Program-made: the position numbers and the translations under genes
In this document: positions 32,682-41,017 of the stretch, in pieces
Position numbering within the stretch: the stretch's first letter is position 1
Layout of the letters: each line of letters starts with the position of its first letter
Origin: a virus
Length of the DNA: 64,000 nucleotides
Strand: one strand, 5' to 3'
IMG/VR virus record: IMGVR_UViG_3300008113_004357
Span: 1-64,000 of that record
Notes under the pieces: model-generated
The model's input: the letters and a program-made list of their open reading frames with translations, nothing else
The model's database searches: none
Told to the model about the DNA's origin: nothing

Positions 32682-33647
32682 TTAAATCATTTCAAATTTA
32701 GGAATTATAATATCTGTTCCGCAATGGCAATGTTCTTTACCGCACATAATCTTTTTAGGACCAACTGCACTAATATCTTGCAATATATGACCAATTTTGT
32801 CGCCTTGGCCGCAACTGGCTAAACTTACATCACCTGACGGATTTATAAAGATTGAGTCTCCAACACTACATATCCAATCTTTAAAAAAGTTTTGGCCGTT
32901 AACAATAATCTCATTACTATTAGTCGGAGATTTTGTTCCGTCAGAATATCTATTATAACTTACTGCTTTACTTTCTTTGCGAGGTTTATTAATAGTAAAA
33001 TTCATTTCTACATTATGTTCATCAATAAACTTTTTCTTTTCAGGATCTTTGTATTCCCACGGTCCAGCGTTAACACTCATTTCATCAAACAACGGAGTCC
33101 ATTCAATAAAATAGTTAGGCATTACAGTTTTCAAATGCTCGCCATATTCTACAACTTCCCAAAATCTTTCTTCGTGCATTAACATTTTTGTACAAAGGTA
33201 ATTTACTTTATCGCAGAGAAAAATGTTGTTTTCTTTATATTTTTCTTTGTCAGAAAATTCTACATGAAAACTAGCTACTATGTCATCAAAGAGGTGATAA
33301 TGTTTTTCCCACCAGGCCAAAGGTCTACTGAGGTTAGTATTAACTGCTAGGGTGCAATTAGGCAACTGTTCTCTTAACCATTCGCAAATGGGAATAAAAT
33401 TTTTCCACGCAGTTGGTTCTCCGCCGCTAAAGAAAAACTTATAATGTTTGTACCCAACACTTTTATACCTATCAATAATAATTTTAAGATTTTTTAAATA
33501 GACATCTAAATTATCGTCATTGCGAAAATTTCCTCCCCAGTTGCCGGGATTACAATAACTACATTTAAAATTACAAAAATTATTAACTTGCCATGTAACC
33601 GCTAGATAAGGCTCAGGAGCAAATATAGATATTAATTTTTTGCCCAT
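32682..33647 (-). CDS. Radical SAM enzyme with SPASM-like C-terminus
   Basis: 321 residues. C25-x3-C29-x2-C32 (NNFCNFKCSYCNP) binds the 4Fe-4S cluster, FFFSGGEPTAWKNFI is the SAM GGEP motif, and LAVNTNLSRPL the next strand. The C-terminus has cysteines DWICSVGD, ASCGQG and MCGKEHCHCGTD, suggesting one auxiliary SPASM/twitch cluster. Such enzymes modify peptides, sugars or cyclitols. Gene order places it between a glycosyltransferase-like gene and three N-twitch radical SAM genes, overlapping the latter by 16 bases. Confidence 0.88.
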   Translation of the reverse strand: MGKKLISIFAPEPYLAVTWQVNNFCNFKCSYCNPGNWGGNFRNDDNLDVYLKNLKIIIDRYKSVGYKHYKFFFSGGEPTAWKNFIPICEWLREQLPNCTLAVNTNLSRPLAWWEKHYHLFDDIVASFHVEFSDKEKYKENNIFLCDKVNYLCTKMLMHEERFWEVVEYGEHLKTVMPNYFIEWTPLFDEMSVNAGPWEYKDPEKKKFIDEHNVEMNFTINKPRKESKAVSYNRYSDGTKSPTNSNEIIVNGQNFFKDWICSVGDSIFINPSGDVSLASCGQGDKIGHILQDISAVGPKKIMCGKEHCHCGTDIIIPKFEMI

Positions 33648-34891
33648 CTATAGACCTCTTTAAGTTCTGGAATAACATCTAAAATACTTTCGTTGCGAGC
33701 GGCGTCTAACTCGTCATTAAATTTAATAAACTCTTGTATACCACCTTTGTTAGGATCTCCGCTTTTTAAATTTTGACTTATCATTTTAAACCCGTTGCTA
33801 ATCTCAGGATTATACGAATACTTGTGAATGTATTCTCGATATAATCTACCTAACTTTTCTTTTGAGAATTCAGGGAGAATCATAATATTGGAATACCAAG
33901 GACTGGTAGCAAGATTAAATCTAGGCACAGTATTCTTGTCAATTAGTTCGTTGTCGATCAAGTAGTCAAAGAATTTAGGAAATTGAAATACGTTCCAAAT
34001 ACTAATAGTAGGAGTTATTTGGAACTGTGCGTGGGGTACTAGTTCTTTTAGTTCTCTTAAGTTTTTCTCTATCCTATCCCAATCAGTACCTTTACGAATT
34101 AATTCGCTATGTGGTCCCATGCCGTCTAGGCTAGCCCAAATAATTAAGTTAGGAAATTTTTTCCAATAATCAATTAAGTCTTTATCTTTAAACTTAAGGC
34201 TGCTAAAGTTTGTTGTATAACTTAACTCAATAGTTTCATTTATACCATTTTCAATCCAGTAGTCTAAACACTCATAATGTTCTGGAGTGATAATAATTTC
34301 GCCGCCTGCAAAATATACTTCAACTACATCTTTAAGGTACGGTTTTAATTTAGTCATTAACACTTGATCATCGTTGTTACTAACTACCATTTTAGTCATG
34401 TTAAAATGTTTGTTTAAAACTTCAACACCTTTTTGGTCAATAAATTCCTGTGCCCATTGACTAGAACAGCTTGGTCCGCAACTACGACATTTCATATTGC
34501 AGAGATTACTAAAACGAATGTCCATGTACTTTAACTTAAATTCGTTTAAACTTCCATCGTCATTAGTGTCCTCAACTGTGTCAACAAAATCAAGTCCTCT
34601 GCGTCTGTTATGACTTTGTCTCATAGTCCACGTGCCTAATTTTTCGAGATCGTAGCATCGTTGGCATGCTTCAACTGGTTCGTCATTGAGCATGTTTAAT
34701 CGCATTTTCTTATACTCTTCACTGTTCATCATTTCAAGTATAGATTCATTTGATTTGATTTCACCTACTGGTTTATTACTGTCAGCTACACAGCATGGCA
34801 ACACCCTGCGATCTGGCCAGGCATGAAAATGAATCCAAGGAAGGATACAAAAGTGTTTTCCATTTTCAACAAGCTCTGTTACGTTTTTCAT
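33632..34891 (-). CDS. N-twitch radical SAM enzyme (copy 1)
   Basis: 419 residues. The N-terminal auxiliary domain has HFCILPWIHFHAWPDRRVLP then CC (33-34) and C76-x2-C79. The radical SAM site is C131-x3-C135-x2-C138 (SNLCNMKCRSCGP), and YFAGGEIIITPEHYE is the SAM strand. The auxiliary cluster sits before, not after, the radical SAM core, an architecture known as N-terminal twitch. Its substrates are not established. LIIWASLDGMGPHSELIRKG follows. Three paralogues in tandem suggest successive reactions on related substrates. Two bases separate it from the next copy upstream. Confidence 0.85.
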   Translation of the reverse strand: MKNVTELVENGKHFCILPWIHFHAWPDRRVLPCCVADSNKPVGEIKSNESILEMMNSEEYKKMRLNMLNDEPVEACQRCYDLEKLGTWTMRQSHNRRRGLDFVDTVEDTNDDGSLNEFKLKYMDIRFSNLCNMKCRSCGPSCSSQWAQEFIDQKGVEVLNKHFNMTKMVVSNNDDQVLMTKLKPYLKDVVEVYFAGGEIIITPEHYECLDYWIENGINETIELSYTTNFSSLKFKDKDLIDYWKKFPNLIIWASLDGMGPHSELIRKGTDWDRIEKNLRELKELVPHAQFQITPTISIWNVFQFPKFFDYLIDNELIDKNTVPRFNLATSPWYSNIMILPEFSKEKLGRLYREYIHKYSYNPEISNGFKMISQNLKSGDPNKGGIQEFIKFNDELDAARNESILDVIPELKEVYRWAKN

Positions 34892-34893
34892 TG

Positions 34894-36132
34894 TTACTCC
34901 GTTAGATTCATAAGTCTATTTAATTCTGGGAAAGTTTTAATGAAACTTTCACCTCTAATTTTATCAGTTGACAAGACATGCATAAAAAATGTCTTTTTAT
35001 TTTCATCCCAAGTGTTGCTTTCATCTGCAAATTTTATTGCATCTGTTACAAGATTGTTTAACAGCACCCATTCAGGACCGTTAGAAGATATAAATTTTTC
35101 TGCATTTTCTTTTGCAGCTGCCTTTAAAATTTTTGGCATACTTTTAGCAGAATAATAACTAGGATGAACGGCAAGATATAAACTGTGATACCAGTCGTCC
35201 AATCTTACAATATTTTTTTCCTTAAGATAGTTATAAAAATCTCCAATAGTCAGATAATTGAAAATACTGAATACTGTGTTTATTTGAAAATGTACATAGT
35301 CTAATTGTCTAAAAGTAAGCAGGTTACTTTCAACTTTACCCCAATCTGTACCGTGACGTAACCACTCTGCTCGTTCGCCGTAATGGTCAATTGAACAGCT
35401 TAATTCAACACGTTTAAAATGTTTCCACAAGTCTAGTATGTCATGATTTTTATATTTAATATTGCTGGCATTAGTGTTATAACGTAAAGTTACATCAGTT
35501 CTACCCTTACGAATCATTTCTTCAAGGATAGTGTAGTGCTCATCTGTGATTAAAGGTTCGCCTCCAGCAAAGTAAGCAAGATCGATGTGTTCAATGTGTG
35601 TTAGTACTTCATTAAGCAAATCGCCTTTACCGTCATCGGCATGAATAACTATAGGATGATTAGGATCAAAATTTGCTTTTTGTTCGGCGGCCCATTGACT
35701 GCTAAATTCAGCACCACAGGTTCTACATTTAAAATTACAAATATTACTAAAACGTATGTCGTAATATTTCATTTTAAAATCTGGCATTGTGCCATCTACT
35801 TGTGTTTGTGGCACTAGTTCGTCAAAATCTTTTCCCCAATGTTCTTTGCTATAATTTCTAAAACTGTGAGGACCTGCTTCTTCATGCTTATAACAAAACG
35901 TACAAATTTCACTTTTAGTTTCGTTTAACATGTTAAGACGAATAGTTTTCATCTTGTCGTTATTAAACGCATCTTTTAATGTTGTTTGCTTTGTATTACC
36001 AAATGGAGTAGTATAGTTGTTACTACAGCAAGGGTATATGTCTCCTTTTGGTGTTACATTTAAATGCATCCATGGAAACATGCAAAATACTTTGCTTTCA
36101 TTTAATAAAAAATCTTTATCTATATTGTTCAT
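34894..36132 (-). CDS. N-twitch radical SAM enzyme (copy 2)
   Basis: 412 residues. FCMFPWMHLNVTPKGDIYP and C35-C36 with C77-x2-C80 form the N-terminal twitch cluster; C132-x3-C136-x2-C139 (SNICNFKCRTCG) is the radical SAM site; YFAGGEPLITDEHYTIL has an intact GGEP. VELSCSIDHYGERAEWLRHG follows. The closest paralogue appears to be copy 1. Copies 2 and 3 keep GGEP, whereas copy 1 has GGEI. Overlaps copy 3 by 17 bases. Confidence 0.86.
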   Translation of the reverse strand: MNNIDKDFLLNESKVFCMFPWMHLNVTPKGDIYPCCSNNYTTPFGNTKQTTLKDAFNNDKMKTIRLNMLNETKSEICTFCYKHEEAGPHSFRNYSKEHWGKDFDELVPQTQVDGTMPDFKMKYYDIRFSNICNFKCRTCGAEFSSQWAAEQKANFDPNHPIVIHADDGKGDLLNEVLTHIEHIDLAYFAGGEPLITDEHYTILEEMIRKGRTDVTLRYNTNASNIKYKNHDILDLWKHFKRVELSCSIDHYGERAEWLRHGTDWGKVESNLLTFRQLDYVHFQINTVFSIFNYLTIGDFYNYLKEKNIVRLDDWYHSLYLAVHPSYYSAKSMPKILKAAAKENAEKFISSNGPEWVLLNNLVTDAIKFADESNTWDENKKTFFMHVLSTDKIRGESFIKTFPELNRLMNLTE

Positions 36133-37504
36133 TGGCTATTTCGCAAAGTTTGTAAAAGCTTTCCATTTCTGGAAATGCTTGTAAAAAGTTAGTATCTCGT
36201 CTTTTATCCATGGCGCTAAACCAATTGAAAAAATCTTTTCGACCTTCAACTAATTTTTCCATAGTATAATTTGTTGACTCCATATAATCGACTACACGTT
36301 TAAATTTTTCATATTCAACGCTGGTAAACTTATCGCTGGCATTATCGTCAACATTCTCTTCCATAAATTTAAGATGCTCGTGCATATAGGGCATAAACTC
36401 TTGTTTTGGTAGTATGTTCATATCATATTGAATAGGATCTCTGAGATAGGGTGTGTCAAATCTTACGCGATGTTCTTTACGATCCTCGTACCATCCATAT
36501 TGTTTACGCCATTCAAGAATTTTTTCTAATAAAGATTTAAATGTTGTTACACTTAAAATATTAAATGTAATCATAAAAGTTATCGGACTAGTAGTATTTG
36601 TAAGATATGTGTGAAAATTTTGTTCCCATAACGAAAGATCTAAACCTGTACGAATGTACTCAGCACGAGGACCCCATGTGTCCATACTAGTAAACAATTT
36701 AAAATTTTTAATTTTATCGTTAACTTTTAAATTTTCAACTTCGGTAGATAATCGATCTACTAAACTGCTCTTGACACCAAGATTACTGTTAACATTAAGT
36801 TCAAGCCAGGGCATTGGTTCTTTGTTAATTTTATCTAATAATCTCCACGTGCTTACGTGCATCAATGGCTCTCCGCCAGTAACACGCATAATATTCAATG
36901 TCTTACGTAACTGAGGCCACCAACGCCAAAACGCATCTACATATGGATTATCTTCTTCTCGACTATACAGCTTCATCCAGTCAATGTCGCAACGATGATT
37001 TTTAACTGTGGTCACTGGACCGTGTTCTTTAATCTCATTAAAGAATCTTGAACTGTATTTGGGATGGCAGTATCCGCATTTGAAATTACATTCATTGCCA
37101 AAATTGATTTCAATATACTCAGGATTAATGTTTTGGTCCCAAGAGCCTTTGGCTGTTTGCTCGTAGCGTTCTTCCGTAAAAATACTGGCATTGCGAATAT
37201 GTCTATCGCTAATATAATCGGGACCCATTGCTTCGATGTTCCAGCAGTATTGACAACCTTCGGGCTTTTTGCCTTCTAGCATCATTTTACGTTCTTGCTT
37301 CTTATGTTCAGTGTTGTGCAACGCACTGGGATTGTCAAATACTTCAATTAAAGGAATCTTATGAGGAGCAGGATGATAACAACTATGTGTTTCTCCTGTT
37401 TGTAGATACATGGTCACGTGATGCCATTTGGCTAGACAAAATGTAGAGCTTACTTCATTCTCTACTTTAATCTTGATTGTTTTGATCTTTTCTTGTTCAT
37501 TCAT
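36116..37504 (-). CDS. N-twitch radical SAM enzyme (copy 3)
   Basis: 462 residues, the longest copy. FCLAKWHHVTMYLQTGETHS with C42 and C84-x2-C87 is the twitch part; C139-x3-C143-x2-C146 (GNECNFKCGYCHPK) is the radical SAM site; RVTGGEPLMHVSTWRLL is the SAM motif. LFTSMDTWGPRAEYIRTG matches the TSxDxxGxRxEYxRxG region of the family. More divergent than copies 1 and 2. Overlaps the GT-like gene upstream by four bases. Confidence 0.87.
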   Translation of the reverse strand: MNEQEKIKTIKIKVENEVSSTFCLAKWHHVTMYLQTGETHSCYHPAPHKIPLIEVFDNPSALHNTEHKKQERKMMLEGKKPEGCQYCWNIEAMGPDYISDRHIRNASIFTEERYEQTAKGSWDQNINPEYIEINFGNECNFKCGYCHPKYSSRFFNEIKEHGPVTTVKNHRCDIDWMKLYSREEDNPYVDAFWRWWPQLRKTLNIMRVTGGEPLMHVSTWRLLDKINKEPMPWLELNVNSNLGVKSSLVDRLSTEVENLKVNDKIKNFKLFTSMDTWGPRAEYIRTGLDLSLWEQNFHTYLTNTTSPITFMITFNILSVTTFKSLLEKILEWRKQYGWYEDRKEHRVRFDTPYLRDPIQYDMNILPKQEFMPYMHEHLKFMEENVDDNASDKFTSVEYEKFKRVVDYMESTNYTMEKLVEGRKDFFNWFSAMDKRRDTNFLQAFPEMESFYKLCEIANEQYR

Positions 37505-38397
37505 TTGAAATAGTTTCTCAGTGTATCGTGCATTTTTTTATAGTAAATAGATCCATCAGCATCAAGGTCAGCAATTTCAATTCCGTGTGCTTGCTTGATT
37601 TCGTTACCGTAAAATTTAATTTTTTCTTCTGCATGATCAATAGTTTTATCTGACCATTGTTCTTTCCAATACTCAGTTAAGTACTCAAAATCTCTTACGT
37701 TAGCGTACTCCCAATTTGTACAATTTGTAAGATAGCAGCCTTCTCTGGCGCCTAGCAGACTGTACAAACCATTATCAACATCACGCCCAACAGAGCACCA
37801 TGTAATTAATCTATAATAGTTTTCCCACCAAATTTGTTTTTTCATATCCGTAACTTTGGCACCTTGGTCTAGGCTCATCTTTACACCTTCACGAAAGCCC
37901 GCTCGCCATGCTTGAAATGGCGTAGCATTAGTAAAGGTAGTGCTATAATTGCCCCCAAACTGATGATACCTATGATCAAAACAAAACTCTACTAAACCTT
38001 TATGATCTGCAGGGTCTGAATTTTCATGGGTTTTCATTTCGTTGACAAATTTACGTGTCCACATTTTAAGGCCACCATTGCCATACATAAGATGATTGAC
38101 ATGTACACGACCAGCCCAGCTAAAAACATAGCTATCATCAAAACCTAGTTCGTCTAAATCAACAACTACTTGAAAAAATTTACTGTCAACAATATTGTCA
38201 GCATCAACAGTGACAAAATATTCTGTTTCACTTTTTGCAGCACAAGCTTTATGTGCGGCGTCGCTGCCTTTGACTCCGTGTACACGTTTAGCCCATGGCA
38301 CTTTCTTTAATAGGTCAGCATAATTTTTTTCAGCATTAGGTTCATCATAACTTAAAAATACAATGTCCTGATCAATGACTTTAATTTTATTACTCAT
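37501..38397 (-). CDS. Glycosyltransferase-like protein of the VHGVKGSDAAH family
   Basis: 298 residues. DIVFLSYDEPNAEKNYADLL, AKRVHGVKGSDAAHKACA and YFVTVDADNIVDSKF (D-x-D-N) give a GT-A-like core; LMYGNGGLKMWTRKF and QAWRAGFREGVKMSLDQG are shared with the gene at 16552. It is colinear over its whole length with that gene and with the last domain of the repeat protein, so these three share one ancestor. Likely a sugar transferase; the cofactor site is inferred from the DxD only. Confidence 0.78.
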   Translation of the reverse strand: MSNKIKVIDQDIVFLSYDEPNAEKNYADLLKKVPWAKRVHGVKGSDAAHKACAAKSETEYFVTVDADNIVDSKFFQVVVDLDELGFDDSYVFSWAGRVHVNHLMYGNGGLKMWTRKFVNEMKTHENSDPADHKGLVEFCFDHRYHQFGGNYSTTFTNATPFQAWRAGFREGVKMSLDQGAKVTDMKKQIWWENYYRLITWCSVGRDVDNGLYSLLGAREGCYLTNCTNWEYANVRDFEYLTEYWKEQWSDKTIDHAEEKIKFYGNEIKQAHGIEIADLDADGSIYYKKMHDTLRNYFK

Positions 38398-38965
38398 ATT
38401 TTTCCTTAATTCCGTAATTAGGAAATCTTTTTAATGTTGCTACACTTATTTGTCCGAGATTCTCTTCGTAATTAGTTTCAAAACTGTAATCTATCTTACC
38501 GTCAATAATATTACTAGCGTCAACTGTAAAATATCTGTACAAATAATGTGGGTCGTCTTTTTTACAAATATAAAATGTAATTGGAGGCAATACTTCTAAT
38601 TTTTCTAACGCTTCTTCATCAAAATATACTGTCCATTTATGATCAATTGTGTTGTGCTCAAGTATAACAGTATCATTAACATTGTATGTTAGAGGTAAAA
38701 TTTGAAATAATGGCTTACTGTATTCTACAGTATCATTTTCAGAAATTCTAATACCTTTACTTAAATTATAAAAATATTCTATATTATATTTTCTAAAATC
38801 TTTTTTACCATTAATAAAATCATCTATCAAAAAAAGATCAATTTCAAATACTTTATACTTGTCTTCTTTAACATTACTCAATAAATGTACAGTACCTTCA
38901 TTGTCATAATGAACATAGAAAGAATTATATACCATTCCTGATGTTGAACGTTCTTTTCTACTCAT
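38390..38965 (-). CDS. Hypothetical protein of the leftward module
   Basis: 191 residues, Asp/Tyr-rich and predicted beta-rich (GMVYNSFYVHYDNEGTVHLL, KWTVYFDEEALEKL, ITFYICKKDDPHYLYRYFTV). No recognised motif. Overlaps the flanking genes by four and eight bases, so it is co-translated with two glycosyltransferase-like proteins. Could be a non-catalytic partner. Confidence 0.65.
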   Translation of the reverse strand: MSRKERSTSGMVYNSFYVHYDNEGTVHLLSNVKEDKYKVFEIDLFLIDDFINGKKDFRKYNIEYFYNLSKGIRISENDTVEYSKPLFQILPLTYNVNDTVILEHNTIDHKWTVYFDEEALEKLEVLPPITFYICKKDDPHYLYRYFTVDASNIIDGKIDYSFETNYEENLGQISVATLKRFPNYGIKEKYE

Positions 38966-39792
38966 AGATTTTCCAATTTTTTAATTATATCGTCAGTAAG
39001 AAATTCGTTTTCTACATAATGAAATAAGCCGTGTTGCTGAAAATTGCCAACTTTTAAATTTCCACTTTCACTAAAATAAGAAGAAATAGCCGAAGTCCAT
39101 TTACTTGGAATATTTTTCCAACCCTGTATTGCCGGTTTCATATGTGTAAAACTTGGCACTAGTGTATCTTTAGTAGTAAATTCTTCCTCGCATCCCATAA
39201 ATTTAAGGGCCAATGCTACACTGACATCCATACTACAAAATGTTTGAGGAGAATTTTTAAGATGTAGTGGATAAAATTTTCTCCACTGGTCAATAATAAT
39301 TTCTACCCATTTAAAAAATTCATAAGTTCTATCAACCTTTTTAAAATAAAAGGCACCACTATATGTGTTGACTAGATTATTAGCCGTGAATGTTTTTCTA
39401 TAGTAATCATTGTTAATTACGTTTCCTCGATAGTCTAAAACATTCGAAGTAAAAAATAAATCTTTTTGTTCTAAATATTTCCACCAATGATCGTTACTGT
39501 TTAATAACAACATATCAGTATCGTAGACAATGTTTTCAATAAACGGACTTACATGTATTACTTTCCATCTATTTTCAATTTTCCAAGATGACCCTTCTGC
39601 ATCATCACCCCACGGAATTGGTAGTATATGATCAAATGCATGTCTATAAGATTCCGGTACTTCGTTATTAGTAATTAAACATGTTTCACGATATAACTTA
39701 TTATTCTTTTTAATGCTTAATGCCAATGCGTAAGCTTGTCTTACATAATCAACATTAGAATTTTGTGCTACAAAAATATGACCATTAGACAT
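38962..39792 (-). CDS. GT8-like glycosyltransferase
   Basis: 276 residues. HIFVAQNSNVDYVRQAYALA is the GT8-type opening, NIVYDTDMLLLNSNDHWW carries the D-x-D (DTD) metal motif, and YSGAFYFKKVDRTYEFFKW is the acceptor-side strand. Would transfer a hexose from a UDP donor with a divalent metal. Paralogous to the next gene upstream, with which it overlaps by eight bases. Confidence 0.75.
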   Translation of the reverse strand: MSNGHIFVAQNSNVDYVRQAYALALSIKKNNKLYRETCLITNNEVPESYRHAFDHILPIPWGDDAEGSSWKIENRWKVIHVSPFIENIVYDTDMLLLNSNDHWWKYLEQKDLFFTSNVLDYRGNVINNDYYRKTFTANNLVNTYSGAFYFKKVDRTYEFFKWVEIIIDQWRKFYPLHLKNSPQTFCSMDVSVALALKFMGCEEEFTTKDTLVPSFTHMKPAIQGWKNIPSKWTSAISSYFSESGNLKVGNFQQHGLFHYVENEFLTDDIIKKLENL

Positions 39793-40621
39793 TGTTAATC
39801 TGCCTTAATAAACTATACTTGTTCATTACATGAACATCCACGGTTGATGTCTTTACTGGGGTAAAATCTGAAGCTTGATCTTGCTTTTGTACTAAAAATT
39901 TCATCACCGATTCTTTAATTTCAAAAAGAATATCAGAATCTCTTATATAAAAAAGTTTACCAGGTAAATGATGTGCAAACGTGCCTAGACTAAATCCATT
40001 AAGCATATGGATTGCAATACTAAATGCGTAATCATTTCTAAAATTAGTACTGTGTATTTGATACACTAACTTATAATAAGTCCAATTTTCTTTAACATGT
40101 TTTACTAACGCAAACAACAATTCAGTATTTTTAGTTTTCTTAAAGAAAAATACCGTAGCCCAGTAAAATGGAATGCCGTGCTCACCGACTGTGGTGAATT
40201 CAGACACATCTCGCCACTGTGCTAGGTCAAATCCTTTTTGGTAAATTAGGAAGTCGTGGGGCTGATCCCAGCAGTAGTTTAATGTTTTTGAGTTTACAAT
40301 ATAATCTGAATCAATTACTAGAGTATTTTCATATGGGGTAAGATCAAAAACACTATGTCGTGTGCTGTTTTTCCAAGGAAGCTTGACGCTTTTACTAGCA
40401 CCGTCATAGAAATATTTTGAATTAGAGTGTTCTTCTTGCTCTAATTCTATAATTTTATCGAATACCGAAGTGTCTAACTTGTCAAAGATAGATTTATCAT
40501 CTGTGATAACTGTTACTGGCACTTCTAGAAATTTTGCTACCTTTTTTGCCGCAAACCAGGCCAGTTGTGCATAATCAATTTCTTGATTATTATAGGCAAA
40601 CAGCACTACTCCGTTAGTCAT
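39785..40621 (-). CDS. GT8-like glycosyltransferase
   Basis: 278 residues. VVLFAYNNQEIDYAQLAWFA, VPVTVITDDKSIFDKL and ENTLVIDSDYIVNSKT (D-x-D) define a GT-A fold like GT8; FYWATVFFFKKTKNTELLF follows. Second gene from the module promoter. Its start overlaps the previous stop by four bases. Confidence 0.73.
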   Translation of the reverse strand: MTNGVVLFAYNNQEIDYAQLAWFAAKKVAKFLEVPVTVITDDKSIFDKLDTSVFDKIIELEQEEHSNSKYFYDGASKSVKLPWKNSTRHSVFDLTPYENTLVIDSDYIVNSKTLNYCWDQPHDFLIYQKGFDLAQWRDVSEFTTVGEHGIPFYWATVFFFKKTKNTELLFALVKHVKENWTYYKLVYQIHSTNFRNDYAFSIAIHMLNGFSLGTFAHHLPGKLFYIRDSDILFEIKESVMKFLVQKQDQASDFTPVKTSTVDVHVMNKYSLLRQINNV

Positions 40622-40965
40622 GCTACAAGAGTCTCCACTGATCTGCTATTCTTAAGTTGTGAATACTTGGTATAATACTCGTTAATAGAACTTTGATAAA
40701 TCACTATCAGTGTGTCTAAAAAGTTTTTAAGATTTTCAATGTTAATAGGAGTATGGTTGTCATCAACTAACACCATATCTTCATCGTAACCTAGATCAAT
40801 TAGTGTTTTAACAAAATTTATAAGGTCACGGGTTACAGTAAATGTTCCACCGTTTTGATAATGGATCAAATTTTGAAGAAATTCTTCTTTGAGTATGTGT
40901 TTTTGGTTTGACAACGTAGTCATATAATTGGCTACGTCAAAGGCTTTTTGGACGATTGGATCCAT
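40618..40965 (-). CDS. Small helical protein, first gene of the leftward module
   Basis: 115 residues, mostly helical (IVQKAFDVANYMTTLSNQKH, LINFVKTLIDLGYDEDM) with a Ser/Tyr-rich end. No recognised domain. It is the first gene after the consensus sigma70 promoter at 41.0 kb and has an AGGAG ribosome-binding site. Could be a regulator or a structural helper. Confidence 0.65.
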   Translation of the reverse strand: MDPIVQKAFDVANYMTTLSNQKHILKEEFLQNLIHYQNGGTFTVTRDLINFVKTLIDLGYDEDMVLVDDNHTPINIENLKNFLDTLIVIYQSSINEYYTKYSQLKNSRSVETLVA

Positions 40966-40988
40966 GACAACTCCTAGATTTAATAGTT

Positions 40989-41017
40989 ATTATACTATTT
41001 TATCTAAAAATTGTCAA
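40989..41017 (-). promoter_or_regulatory. Consensus sigma70 promoter of the leftward glycan/radical SAM module
   Basis: On the minus strand TTGACA (41017-41012), 17 bases, TATAAT (40994-40989): perfect consensus. The -35 lies within the last codons (Leu-Thr) of the virion gene at 41000-41866, whose stop falls in the spacer. Start of transcription would be about 15 bases before the AGGAG of the first module gene. The middle module can therefore be read by unmodified host polymerase, separately from the virion genes upstream. Confidence 0.88.
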
